Origin: Glo-17 sp964637835
GTDB taxonomy: Bacteria > Krumholzibacteriota > Krumholzibacteriia > LZORAL124-64-63
NCBI GenBank assembly: GCA_964637835.1
Contig: CAZWYF010000005.1
Span: 62,001 to 126,000 of the forward strand
Length of the DNA stretch: 64,000 nucleotides
Direction: 5' to 3'
Numbering within the stretch: position 1 is the stretch's first letter; each line of letters starts with the position of its first letter. A program made the position numbers and the translations under genes. Below the pieces are notes generated by a model, which did no database searches, had not been told where the DNA came from, and saw only the letters and a program-made list of their open reading frames with translations. Positions 16,517-23,717 of this stretch are shown piece by piece.

Positions 16517-17101
16517 CCTCAGCCGGTGGGCCTGCTGGCCCTGCAGGGCGACTTCGAACGGCACCGGCAGGCCCTGGCCCGCGCCGGCCGCGAGACCCTG
16601 CCCGTCCGCCGCCAGGACGAGCTCGCCCGCGTGGGCTCCCTGGTGATCCCCGGGGGCGAGTCCACCACCCTCTCGCGGCTCATCGACCGCGGCGGCCTGC
16701 GCGCGCCGCTGCTGCAGTTCGCCCGCGACGGCAGGCCCATCCTGGGCACCTGCGCTGGCCTGATCATGCTCTCCAGCGGCCTGGTGGGCGAGCGTGATCA
16801 GGCCTGGCACGGGGTCCAGCCCCTCGGCCTGCTCGACGTGCAGGTCCAGCGCAACGGCTACGGCCGGCAGGTGGATAGCTTCACCGAGCCCCTCGACCTG
16901 GTGGACGACCTCGCCGCCGGCGGCCCCGCCGAGGCCGTCTTCATCCGCGCGCCCCGGATCATGGCCGTCGGCCCGCAGGCCGAGGTCATCGCCCGGCGGC
17001 CCGACGGCGAGGTGGTGGGGGTGCGCCAGGGTCGGCTGGTGGGGTTGACGTTTCATCCCGAGCTGGCGGACGATCCCCGCTTCCACGCGTTGCTGGGCTG
17101 A
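16514..17101 (+). CDS. pdxT: Pyridoxal 5'-phosphate synthase, glutaminase subunit PdxT
   Basis: Class I glutamine amidotransferase of 195 aa that hydrolyses glutamine and channels ammonia to PdxS. The family start is seen in MPQPVGLLALQGDFERH. VIPGGESTTLSRL binds substrate, the nucleophile Cys lies in ILGTCAGLIML, and the His-Glu pair in LTFHPEL completes the triad. Three tandem ATGs in a 15-base repeat are in frame; the third (16514) is chosen because family homology begins two codons later and GAGG precedes it. Use of the first would add only MRGGTMRGAT. It forms an operon with pdxS. Confidence 0.95.
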   Translation: MPQPVGLLALQGDFERHRQALARAGRETLPVRRQDELARVGSLVIPGGESTTLSRLIDRGGLRAPLLQFARDGRPILGTCAGLIMLSSGLVGERDQAWHGVQPLGLLDVQVQRNGYGRQVDSFTEPLDLVDDLAAGGPAEAVFIRAPRIMAVGPQAEVIARRPDGEVVGVRQGRLVGLTFHPELADDPRFHALLG

Positions 17102-17111
17102 GCTGCGGCGG

Positions 17112-17127
17112 GGGGCGCGGCCGCCCC
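17112..17127. terminator. Hairpin between pdxT and the convergent lipoate ligase gene
   Basis: GGGGCG-CGGC-CGCCCC, a 6-bp stem with a 4-base loop, overlaps a second inverted repeat CCCCG-AC-CGGGG. It lies just after the pdxT stop and between two convergent genes; there is no T-run. Confidence 0.3.
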
Positions 17128-17163
17128 GACCGGGGCTGCGGACCCTCCCGGCCGTGCCCGCCG

Positions 17164-18162
17164 TCAACCGATCTGCGTGTCCAGCCAGCCGGCCAGCTCG
17201 GTCAGCTCGGCGGCGAACGTCTGGCCCGCGGCGGCGGCGACCAGGCGCTCGCGGACGTCGGCGCCGCGGTACGGCGTCTGCGGCAGGCGCTCCATTACCA
17301 GATCGATCATGCCCGGGTGCAGGGTGTCGGAGAAGACCCGGGCGGCGACGATGCGGCCCCTGCGCGTGTCCAGATGCACGTCGATCAGGCCCCAGTCGAA
17401 CTTGCCGGCCAGGTGGTGCGCGAAGTCCGGGGTGGCGCCGTAGCGCCAGTCCCAGTCCTGCTGCAGCGCGTAGTGCTCCGCCAGGGCGGGCAGGTGCTCG
17501 AGGTCCGCGCGGTCCAGCTCCTCCACCGGCGCGTCGTCCTGGTGGTGCTCGCGGAAGACGTCGGCCAGGGCGTCGCAGAAGCGCTCGTGATCGAGGTCGG
17601 GACAGAAGTCCTGCAGGTTGGCCACGCGGGAACGCACCGAGGCGATGCCCTTGGCGGCCAGCTTGCGCGGGTCCGGCTTCAGCAGCTCGCCCAGCCGGCC
17701 CAGATCCACGTGCAGCAGCATGGTGCCGTGGTGGAAGGCCCGGTCGGGGGCCTCCTTGAAGGCGTTGCCGGAGACCTTGCGGCCGTCGACGGTGATGTCG
17801 TTGCGGCCGGAGACCTCGGCCTCGATGCCGAACCGCGCGAGGGTCCGGACGAGCAGCGCGAAGTTCCGGTCCTTCGAGTACGTGTCCTTGCCCTCGAGGA
17901 AGGTGAAGCAGGAGTTGCCCAGGTCCTGGTACACCGCGCCGCCGCCGCTCTGGCGGCGGGTCAGCAGCACGCCCTGGGCCTCCATCTTCGGCAGGTCGCA
18001 CTCCCGCCAGGGGTTCTGGTGACGACCGATCACGATGTTCGGCTGGTTGCGCCAGAGGAAGAGCACGGGCACCGACGGATCCAGGTCGCGGAAGATCCAG
18101 TCCTCGGTGGCCAGGTTGAACCACGGGTTGGTGTCGGTGGAGCGCAGGATGCGGACGGACAC
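17164..18162 (-). CDS. lplA: Lipoate-protein ligase A
   Basis: 332 aa, the usual length for two-domain LplA. It activates free lipoate with ATP to lipoyl-AMP and transfers it to the lysine of 2-oxoacid dehydrogenase E2 and GcvH domains in the cytoplasm. Motifs: RRQSGGGAVYQDLGN (lipoyl-AMP loop), KVSGNAFKEAPDRAFHHGT with the catalytic Lys region, then an accessory C-terminal domain of about 80 residues. The GTG at 18162 (V-SVRILRSTDTNPWFNLATE) was selected because LplA proteins begin about here; the frame is open 22 codons further upstream with no similarity. No strong ribosome site is seen. Confidence 0.88.
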   Translation of the reverse strand: MSVRILRSTDTNPWFNLATEDWIFRDLDPSVPVLFLWRNQPNIVIGRHQNPWRECDLPKMEAQGVLLTRRQSGGGAVYQDLGNSCFTFLEGKDTYSKDRNFALLVRTLARFGIEAEVSGRNDITVDGRKVSGNAFKEAPDRAFHHGTMLLHVDLGRLGELLKPDPRKLAAKGIASVRSRVANLQDFCPDLDHERFCDALADVFREHHQDDAPVEELDRADLEHLPALAEHYALQQDWDWRYGATPDFAHHLAGKFDWGLIDVHLDTRRGRIVAARVFSDTLHPGMIDLVMERLPQTPYRGADVRERLVAAAAGQTFAAELTELAGWLDTQIG

Positions 18163-18248
18163 GGCGGATCCATTCGGTGGTGGGGACGGGGGGCGAAGAT
18201 GATCGCCACGAATAACCCCGCCCGCCACCGATGTCCAGCGCCCGCCGC

Positions 18249-18304
18249 CTCAGACCAGCCCGGCCGACTCAGACCAGCCCGCCGCCTCAGACCAGCCCGG
18301 CCGC
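18249..18304. repeat. Triple tandem copy of the 3' end of the oxidoreductase gene
   Basis: The unit CTCAGACCAGCCCGGCCG, 18-19 bases long, occurs three times in succession at 18249, 18268 and 18286. The third copy contains the last codons and stop of the Gfo/Idh/MocA gene (AAGLV-stop on the reverse strand). The other two are duplications placed after the stop. Confidence 0.75.
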
Positions 18305-19297
18305 CTTGCGGACCCGCTCGGCGGCCACCAGGGCGCGCAGGCCGTCGCGGCCGCTGACCAGGGGCGCCTCGCCGCTGCGGATGCAGCGGATGAAGGCCGC
18401 CAGCTCGTCCCGCAGGGGGTTGGCCTCCGGCTCCACGGGGGGCTTCTCCACCGAGACCAGCTGGTCGCGGACGAAATCCAGGGGCGAGAGGCCGCCGAGG
18501 TCGTCCGGGGTGATGTCGGTGGGGATCACGTCGCCGCTGCCGACGCGCTCGTCCCGCCGGACGATGGTCGCCGTGCGGTCCATGAAGTCGATCTCGAAGT
18601 AGGCGTCGCTCTGGTAGGCGCGGAGCCGCCGCTCGGTGCGCAGGGCGGTGCGCACGGCCTTGAGCTGGGCGCAGGCGCCGCCCTCGAACTCGATCCAGGC
18701 GGCGGCCAGGTCCTCGGACTCCGAGAAGACCGGCGTGGCCCAGGCCCGCACCTCGGTGATCTCCTGGCGCACCAGCGACATGATGATCTCCAGGTCGTGG
18801 ATCATCAGGTCCAGCACCACGCCCACGTCGGTGGCCCGGAAGGGGTAGGGCGCCACCCGCACGGCCTCCAGGAAGCGCGGATCGGTGATCCGCCTCGCCA
18901 CGGCCCGCAGCGCGGGATTGAAGCGCTCGATGTGGCCCACCTGCAGCAGGACGTTCTTGCTCTCGGCCACCTCGCAGAGCTCCCGCGCCTCGGCCGCGGA
19001 GGCCGCCAGCGGCTTCTCCACCAGGCAGGGCACGCCCAGTCCCAGGAAGTGGCGGGCGAGGTCGCGGTGCAGGGTGGTGGGCGCGGCGATGGTCACGCCG
19101 TCGAGGCCGGCCGGATCGAGCTGCGTGTGGTCGGTGACCAGCCGGCAGCCGTACAGATCGGCCAGGGCCTGCCGGGAGGGGTCGGGATCGCAGATGGCGA
19201 CCAGTTCGGCTTCGGGCAGTCCAGCCAGCTGCTGGGCGTGCCAGCGGCCGAGATGGCCGGCGCCGACCACGGCGATACGGGCGGGATCCTGGGGCAT
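18287..19297 (-). CDS. Gfo/Idh/MocA-family NAD(P)-dependent oxidoreductase
   Basis: 336 aa. An N-terminal Rossmann domain has the dinucleotide loop VVGAGHLGRWHAQQL, followed by the family motif EKPLAASAAEARELCEVA; the catalytic Lys lies in EKP. The C-terminal alpha/beta domain includes VLDLMIHDLEIIMSLV. Members oxidise or reduce sugars, inositols and nucleotide sugars; sequences of this length with the MIHDLEI motif are often labelled as UDP-N-acetylglucosamine 3-dehydrogenase-like, but the substrate is not determined here. ATG at 19297 is preceded by AAAGGAG. The last codons lie in a local triplication of 18-19 bases. Confidence 0.85.
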   Translation of the reverse strand: MPQDPARIAVVGAGHLGRWHAQQLAGLPEAELVAICDPDPSRQALADLYGCRLVTDHTQLDPAGLDGVTIAAPTTLHRDLARHFLGLGVPCLVEKPLAASAAEARELCEVAESKNVLLQVGHIERFNPALRAVARRITDPRFLEAVRVAPYPFRATDVGVVLDLMIHDLEIIMSLVRQEITEVRAWATPVFSESEDLAAAWIEFEGGACAQLKAVRTALRTERRLRAYQSDAYFEIDFMDRTATIVRRDERVGSGDVIPTDITPDDLGGLSPLDFVRDQLVSVEKPPVEPEANPLRDELAAFIRCIRSGEAPLVSGRDGLRALVAAERVRKAAGLV

Positions 19298-19420
19298 GCA
19301 AGACTCCTTTCGCTGGGCTGGCAGACTAGCAGAACTCGCCGGCGCGGGCGAGGGGATTCGCACGGCAGATTCGCACGAGGGATCCGGGGGGTGGTGGCCG
19401 GTCGTCCCTGCCGTCGATAG

Positions 19421-19449
19421 ATTATCGATACCCGCCCCTGACTCATCAA
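19421..19449 (-). promoter_or_regulatory. Promoter of the Gfo/Idh/MocA gene overlapping a palindrome
   Basis: On the reverse strand, TTGATG (19449-19444), 17 bases, then GATAAT (19426-19421). The -10 overlaps a perfect inverted repeat TCGATA-GAT-TATCGA at 19414-19428. The palindrome lies in the divergent gap to the KamA gene and could control both. Confidence 0.5.
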
Positions 19450-19501
19450 CCCCAGCGACGTCTTTGCAGGAGGTCGAGACCGAGAAGGGAGGTCACGCAG
19501 C

Positions 19502-20620
19502 ATGTCTGCCCCTCAGCGCCAGCCCCTCCAGTTACCGCCCCGCGTGCGCCCCGTGCGCGCCATCGCGGACATCCCGGACATCCCGGCCGCCATCGCCGAG
19601 TCCCTCGAACCGGTGGCCCGGAAGTACGCCTTCCGCGCCAACGACTACTATCTCGGTCTGATCGACTGGGACGACCCCGACGACCCCATCCGCCGCCTGA
19701 TCATTCCCGATTCGAGCGAGCTGAAGGACTGGGGAGACCTCGACGCCAGCAACGAGGCCGCCAACACCGTGGCCCGGGGCGTCCAGCACAAGTACCGGGA
19801 CACGGCGCTCGTGCTGACCGCCTCCACCTGCGGGGCCTATTGCCGGTACTGCTTCCGCAAGCGCCTGTTCATGCGCCACAACGAGGAGACCGCCCACGAC
19901 TTCGGCGAGGCCTTCGCCTACGTCGCGCGGCACCCGGAGATCACCGACGTCCTGCTCACGGGCGGCGACCCCCTGGTGCTCGCCACCTCCCGGCTGACCC
20001 CGGTGATCCGCCGCTTCGCCGCCATCGGCCACGTGCGCACCGTGCGCATCGGCTCGAAGATGCTGGCGTTCAACCCGTTCCGCATCCTGGACGACCACGA
20101 CCTCCTCGGCGTGATCGAGCGCACGGTGGCCAGCGGGACCGCGGTCTACGTCATGGCCCACTTCGATCACCCACGGGAACTGACGGCGCCGGCGCGGGAG
20201 GCCATCGCCGCGCTGCAGGAGGTCGGGGCCCACGTGGTCAACCAGTGTCCGCTGATCCGGGGCGTGAACGACGATCCCGAGGTCCTCGCCGAGCTCTTCG
20301 AGACGGCCACCGAGCTGGGCGCCCCGCAGTACTACCTGTTCCAGGGCCGCCCCACCGCCGGCAACGAGGCCTACGAGGTGCCGCTGGTGGAGGGGTGGGA
20401 GATCTTCGACGCCGCCCGGAGCCAGTGCTCGGGCCTGTCGCGCCGGGTGCGCTTCGCCATGAGCCACGCCAGCGGCAAGATCGAGATCCTGGGCCTCGAC
20501 CGGGAACACATCTACCTGCGGTACCACCGGGCCCGCGACCCCCGGGACGAGAGCCGCATCCTGGTCCGCCTCCGGGACGACCACGCCCACTGGCTGGACG
20601 AGCTCGCCCCGGCCCACTGA
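19502..20620 (+). CDS. KamA-family radical SAM aminomutase (lysine 2,3-aminomutase-like)
   Basis: 372 aa. The radical SAM [4Fe-4S] motif is visible as CGAYCRYCFRKR (residues about 111-122), GGDPLVLATSRL is the SAM-binding segment, and the PLP-binding lysine is expected in SHASGKIEILG. This fits the L-lysine 2,3-aminomutase group, which moves the alpha-amino group of lysine to the beta carbon. It is shorter than classical clostridial KamA (about 416 aa). No EF-P-modification partner gene (epmA/yjeK-type cluster) and no lysine-fermentation gene is nearby, so the role is open: beta-lysine as osmolyte, EF-P modification, or another substrate. AGGAGG lies about 30 bases upstream of the ATG, which is not ideal spacing. 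Confidence 0.82.
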   Translation: MSAPQRQPLQLPPRVRPVRAIADIPDIPAAIAESLEPVARKYAFRANDYYLGLIDWDDPDDPIRRLIIPDSSELKDWGDLDASNEAANTVARGVQHKYRDTALVLTASTCGAYCRYCFRKRLFMRHNEETAHDFGEAFAYVARHPEITDVLLTGGDPLVLATSRLTPVIRRFAAIGHVRTVRIGSKMLAFNPFRILDDHDLLGVIERTVASGTAVYVMAHFDHPRELTAPAREAIAALQEVGAHVVNQCPLIRGVNDDPEVLAELFETATELGAPQYYLFQGRPTAGNEAYEVPLVEGWEIFDAARSQCSGLSRRVRFAMSHASGKIEILGLDREHIYLRYHRARDPRDESRILVRLRDDHAHWLDELAPAH

Positions 20621-20643
20621 CCAGAATTCACCCACCTCGACGG

Positions 20644-20688
20644 GGAACCGGCCCGCGACCGCCTCCTGGCGCGCTGCGGGCCGGTTCC
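20644..20688 (+). terminator. Strong hairpin after the KamA gene
   Basis: Perfect 13-bp inverted repeat, GGAACCGGCCCGC and GCGGGCCGGTTCC, enclosing a 19-nt loop, 24 bases after the stop. No T-tract follows; a terminator function is inferred from position. Confidence 0.45.
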
Positions 20689-20742
20689 GGCGTCTGCGGC
20701 CGATCCTCGCCTCCTGACGACCCCCGGCCGGGGCCCCTGGCG

Positions 20743-20759
20743 GCGGCATGCTCCTTGCG
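20743..20759 (+). promoter_or_regulatory. Possible sigma54 (-24/-12) promoter of the secretion/pilus operon
   Basis: CGGCATGCTCCTTGCG has GG at 20745-20746 and GC at 20757-20758 with exactly 10 bases between, matching the TGGCAC-N5-TTGC consensus at most positions. It lies 70 bases before the GspE start. Pilus and secretion operons are often sigma54-dependent, but no activator gene is linked and the match could be chance. Confidence 0.3.
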
Positions 20760-20828
20760 GCTGGCGGGCCGGAGCGAAATCCGGCGCGGTCCGTCCGCGC
20801 CTGCCCCGCAGACCCGCAGGGAGCGAAC

Positions 20829-22505
20829 ATGGCGGTCGTCAAGGCCCGGCGTCTCGGCGAGATCCTCGTCGACGCGGGCATCGTCACTCCCGAGAAGCTG
20901 GACCTCGCCCTGCGCGAGCAGCGCCAGACCGGCGAGAAGCTGGGCGTGGCGCTGCAGCGGCTGGGCATCTGCTCGGAGCAGGAGATCGGCAAGGTGCTGG
21001 CCAACCAGGCCGGCGTGCCGGTGGTGGACCTGGGTGAGCTCGCGGTGGACCCGGAGGCCGTGGCGCTGGTGGAGCGCGAGTTCGCCGAGCGGCGCTCGCT
21101 CCTGCCGCTGCGCGCCCGGGGCAGCACCCTGCGCGTGGCCATGGGCAACCCCATGGACCTGGCCACCATCGATGAGCTCACCCGCCTGACCGGCAAGTAC
21201 ATCGAGGTGGTCCACGCCCCGGCCAGCGAGATCGCCGACGCGCTGATCCGCACGCTGGGCGCCGGCGAGGCCGCCGGCAGCGAGATCCCCGGCCTCATCG
21301 AGGCCGCCCAGCGGGCCCTGGCCAGCGGCGTCAAGCTGGGCGAGGGGGACTCGCCCTTCGTGCGCCTGGTGGACCGCCTGCTGGGCACCGGCGTGCAGAT
21401 GGGCGCCACCGACATCCACGTCGAGCCGGAGGAGAAGGTGCTCCGCTGCCGCTACCGCGTGGACGGACGCCTGGCCCAGGGCGCCATCCTGCCGCTGGAG
21501 CTGCAGAGCATCGTGCTGACGCGGCTGAAGATCATGGCGGAGCTGAACATCTCCGAGAATCGCGTGCCCCAGGACGGCCGCATCCTCTTCGACGCCGGCG
21601 GCCGCAACGTCGACCTGCGCGTCTCCACCTTCCCCACCGTCCACGGCGAGGGCATCGTCTGCCGGATCCTCGACAAGGAGAACCTCATCGTGGGCCTCGA
21701 CCGGCTGGGCATGCCGGAGGCCATCGTCTCCTCCTTCCGGCGCGACATCACCCGGCCGCACGGCATCATCCTGGTGACCGGGCCCACCGGCTCGGGCAAG
21801 ACCACCACCCTCTACTCGGCGCTCACCTTCCTCAACCGGCCCGACACCAAGATCATCACCCTCGAGGACCCGGTGGAGTACGAGCTGCCGGTGATCAACC
21901 AGGCCCAGATCAACACCGCCAAGGGCTTCACCTTCGCCATGGGCCTGCGCGCCATCCTGCGCCAGGACCCCGACATCATCCTGGTGGGCGAGATCCGCGA
22001 CACCGAGACCGCGCAGCTGGCCATCCGCGCCGCCCTGACCGGCCACCTGGTCTTCAGCACCCTGCACACCAACAGCGCCGCCGGCGCCATCCCCCGGCTG
22101 CTGGACATGGGCATCGAGCCGTTCCTGCTCTCGGCCACCCTGGTCTCGGTGCTGGCCCAGCGCCTGGTGCGCACGGTCTGTCCCGAGTGCGGGGCGCCGG
22201 CCGAGCCCACCGCCGAGGACGTCGAGCTGCTGGGCCTGACCGCGGACGACCTCGCCGCCGCCGACCTGCGGGCCGGTCGCGGCTGCCCCATGTGCCACGA
22301 CAGCGGTTACCGGGGTCGTCTCGCGGTGTTCGAGTACCTGCGCCTCGATGCGCAGCTGCGCCGCATGGTGGCCGGGGGCGCGGACGCCAGCGACCTGGAG
22401 GACGCCGCGCGGGCGGCCGGCCAGGGCGGCCTGCGTGACGACGCCCTGGCCAAGCTGCGCGCCGGCCGCACCACCTGCGCCGAGGTCCTGAGGGTGGTGG
22501 CATGA
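20829..22505 (+). CDS. gspE: Type II secretion / type IV pilus assembly ATPase with MshEN c-di-GMP-binding domain (GspE/PilB)
   Basis: 558 aa cytoplasmic hexameric motor that powers pseudopilus assembly. The first 60 residues hold two 24-residue MshEN motifs, RLGEILVDAGIVTPEKL.. (8-31) and KLGVALQRLGICSEQEI.. (37-60), separated by exactly 5 residues. This is the arrangement that binds cyclic di-GMP in MshE-type ATPases. The catalytic part has Walker A TGPTGSGKTTTLYSAL, the Asp box ITLEDPVEY, Walker B DIILVGEIRDTETAQ and the His box STLHTNSAAG. A zinc-binding tetracysteine (CPECG ... CPMCHDSGYRGR) follows. ATG at 20829 is chosen as MshEN begins there. It overlaps gspF by ATGA. Confidence 0.95.
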   Translation: MAVVKARRLGEILVDAGIVTPEKLDLALREQRQTGEKLGVALQRLGICSEQEIGKVLANQAGVPVVDLGELAVDPEAVALVEREFAERRSLLPLRARGSTLRVAMGNPMDLATIDELTRLTGKYIEVVHAPASEIADALIRTLGAGEAAGSEIPGLIEAAQRALASGVKLGEGDSPFVRLVDRLLGTGVQMGATDIHVEPEEKVLRCRYRVDGRLAQGAILPLELQSIVLTRLKIMAELNISENRVPQDGRILFDAGGRNVDLRVSTFPTVHGEGIVCRILDKENLIVGLDRLGMPEAIVSSFRRDITRPHGIILVTGPTGSGKTTTLYSALTFLNRPDTKIITLEDPVEYELPVINQAQINTAKGFTFAMGLRAILRQDPDIILVGEIRDTETAQLAIRAALTGHLVFSTLHTNSAAGAIPRLLDMGIEPFLLSATLVSVLAQRLVRTVCPECGAPAEPTAEDVELLGLTADDLAAADLRAGRGCPMCHDSGYRGRLAVFEYLRLDAQLRRMVAGGADASDLEDAARAAGQGGLRDDALAKLRAGRTTCAEVLRVVA

Positions 22506-23704
22506 GGGAATACCGCTACAGCGCGCTGAGCTCCGCCGGCCACACCGTGACCGGCATCCGTGCGGCGGAGAGCAGCGACCAGCTCGCCGCCGCGCTGCTG
22601 GAGCAGGGCCTGGTCCTGCTGCGCAGCCGGCCCACCCTGGGCTCGCTGGGCGAGGTCTTCTCCTCCGCCGGCCGTGCCGGCCGCCGCGAACTCCGCGAGT
22701 TCACCCGGCACATGGCCACCTGCCTGGTCGCCGGCATCCCGGCGGTCTCGGCGCTGGCCGACTTCCAGGGCCAGAGCGCGGGCGACTTCGGCGAGGTGAT
22801 CGCCGACATCCGCAACGACGTCAGCAGCGGCAGCGCCCTGGACGTCGCCTTCGCCCGGCACCCCTTCGTGTTCGATCCGGTCTACCTCGCCATGCTCGCC
22901 GCCGGCCAGAACTCCGGCGGCCTGGATCGGGTCTTCGCCGAGCTCGTGGCCTACCTGGAGTGGAAGGAGAACCTGCGCGCGCAGACCGTGCAGGCGCTCA
23001 TCTACCCCGCCATCCTGGTGGTGGGGATCATCGGCCTGTTCCTGCTGATGATGCTCTTCGTGCTGCCGCGGTTCAGCGGCATCTTCGCCCAGGGGGACTT
23101 CGAGCTGCCCGTCCTCACCCAGCGCATGCTCGCCCTGGGCCACTGGATGGGCCACTGGTGGTGGCTGCTGCTGACCGGCGGCGTGGGCGCCTGGCTGGGC
23201 GCGCGGCTGCTGATCGCCACCGAGCGCGGCGCCTACTGGCGGGACCGGCTACTCCTGGCGCTGCCCGTGGTCGGCGGCTTCGCGCACAAGCTGGCGCTCT
23301 CCCGCTTCGCCAGGACCTTCGCCCTGGTCTTCGGCTCGGGCGTGGACCTGCTGCGCGCCCTGGACCTGGTGCGCGAGGTGGTGGGCAACCGCGTCCTGGC
23401 CCGCGACGTGGCGGCCGTGCGCCGCCGCGTGGCCACCGGCGAGTCGCTGCAGGGCGCCTTCGCCGACACCCGCGCCTTCCCGCCCCTGCTGCAGCGGCTG
23501 GTGGCGGTGGGGGAGAAGACCGGCTCGCTGGACACCTCCCTGCAGCATGCGTCCGACCATCTCGATCGCGAGATCCCCCGGGACCTGAAGAAGGCGTTCA
23601 CCGTGTTCGAGGCCCTGATCATCGCCATCCTGGGCGTGATGGTCTGCGTGGCGGCGCTGTCGCTGCTCATGCCCATCATGCAGATCCGGGCCACCCTGGG
23701 CTGA
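22502..23704 (+). CDS. gspF: GspF/PilC inner-membrane platform protein
   Basis: 400 aa polytopic platform of the secretion/pilus machine. It has two repeats of the T2SSF domain: the first cytoplasmic bundle, REFTRHMATCLVAGIPAVSAL (residues about 63-83), and the second, SRFARTFALVFGSGVDLLRAL. Each is followed by a glycine-rich helix turn and TM helices (IYPAILVVGIIGLFLLMMLF; VFEALIIAILGVMVCVAALS). It couples ATPase motion to pilin extraction from the membrane. The start overlaps the gspE stop (ATGA), and the pseudopilin gene follows 13 bases later with GAGGAGG as ribosome site. Confidence 0.93.
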   Translation: MREYRYSALSSAGHTVTGIRAAESSDQLAAALLEQGLVLLRSRPTLGSLGEVFSSAGRAGRRELREFTRHMATCLVAGIPAVSALADFQGQSAGDFGEVIADIRNDVSSGSALDVAFARHPFVFDPVYLAMLAAGQNSGGLDRVFAELVAYLEWKENLRAQTVQALIYPAILVVGIIGLFLLMMLFVLPRFSGIFAQGDFELPVLTQRMLALGHWMGHWWWLLLTGGVGAWLGARLLIATERGAYWRDRLLLALPVVGGFAHKLALSRFARTFALVFGSGVDLLRALDLVREVVGNRVLARDVAAVRRRVATGESLQGAFADTRAFPPLLQRLVAVGEKTGSLDTSLQHASDHLDREIPRDLKKAFTVFEALIIAILGVMVCVAALSLLMPIMQIRATLG

Positions 23705-23717
23705 CCGAGGAGGACCG

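Noticed and set aside
19502..20620. EpmB (EF-P lysyl modification) rather than lysine 2,3-aminomutase
   Set aside because: Family motifs fit both; no efp or epmA neighbour is visible, so the broader KamA-family label is kept.
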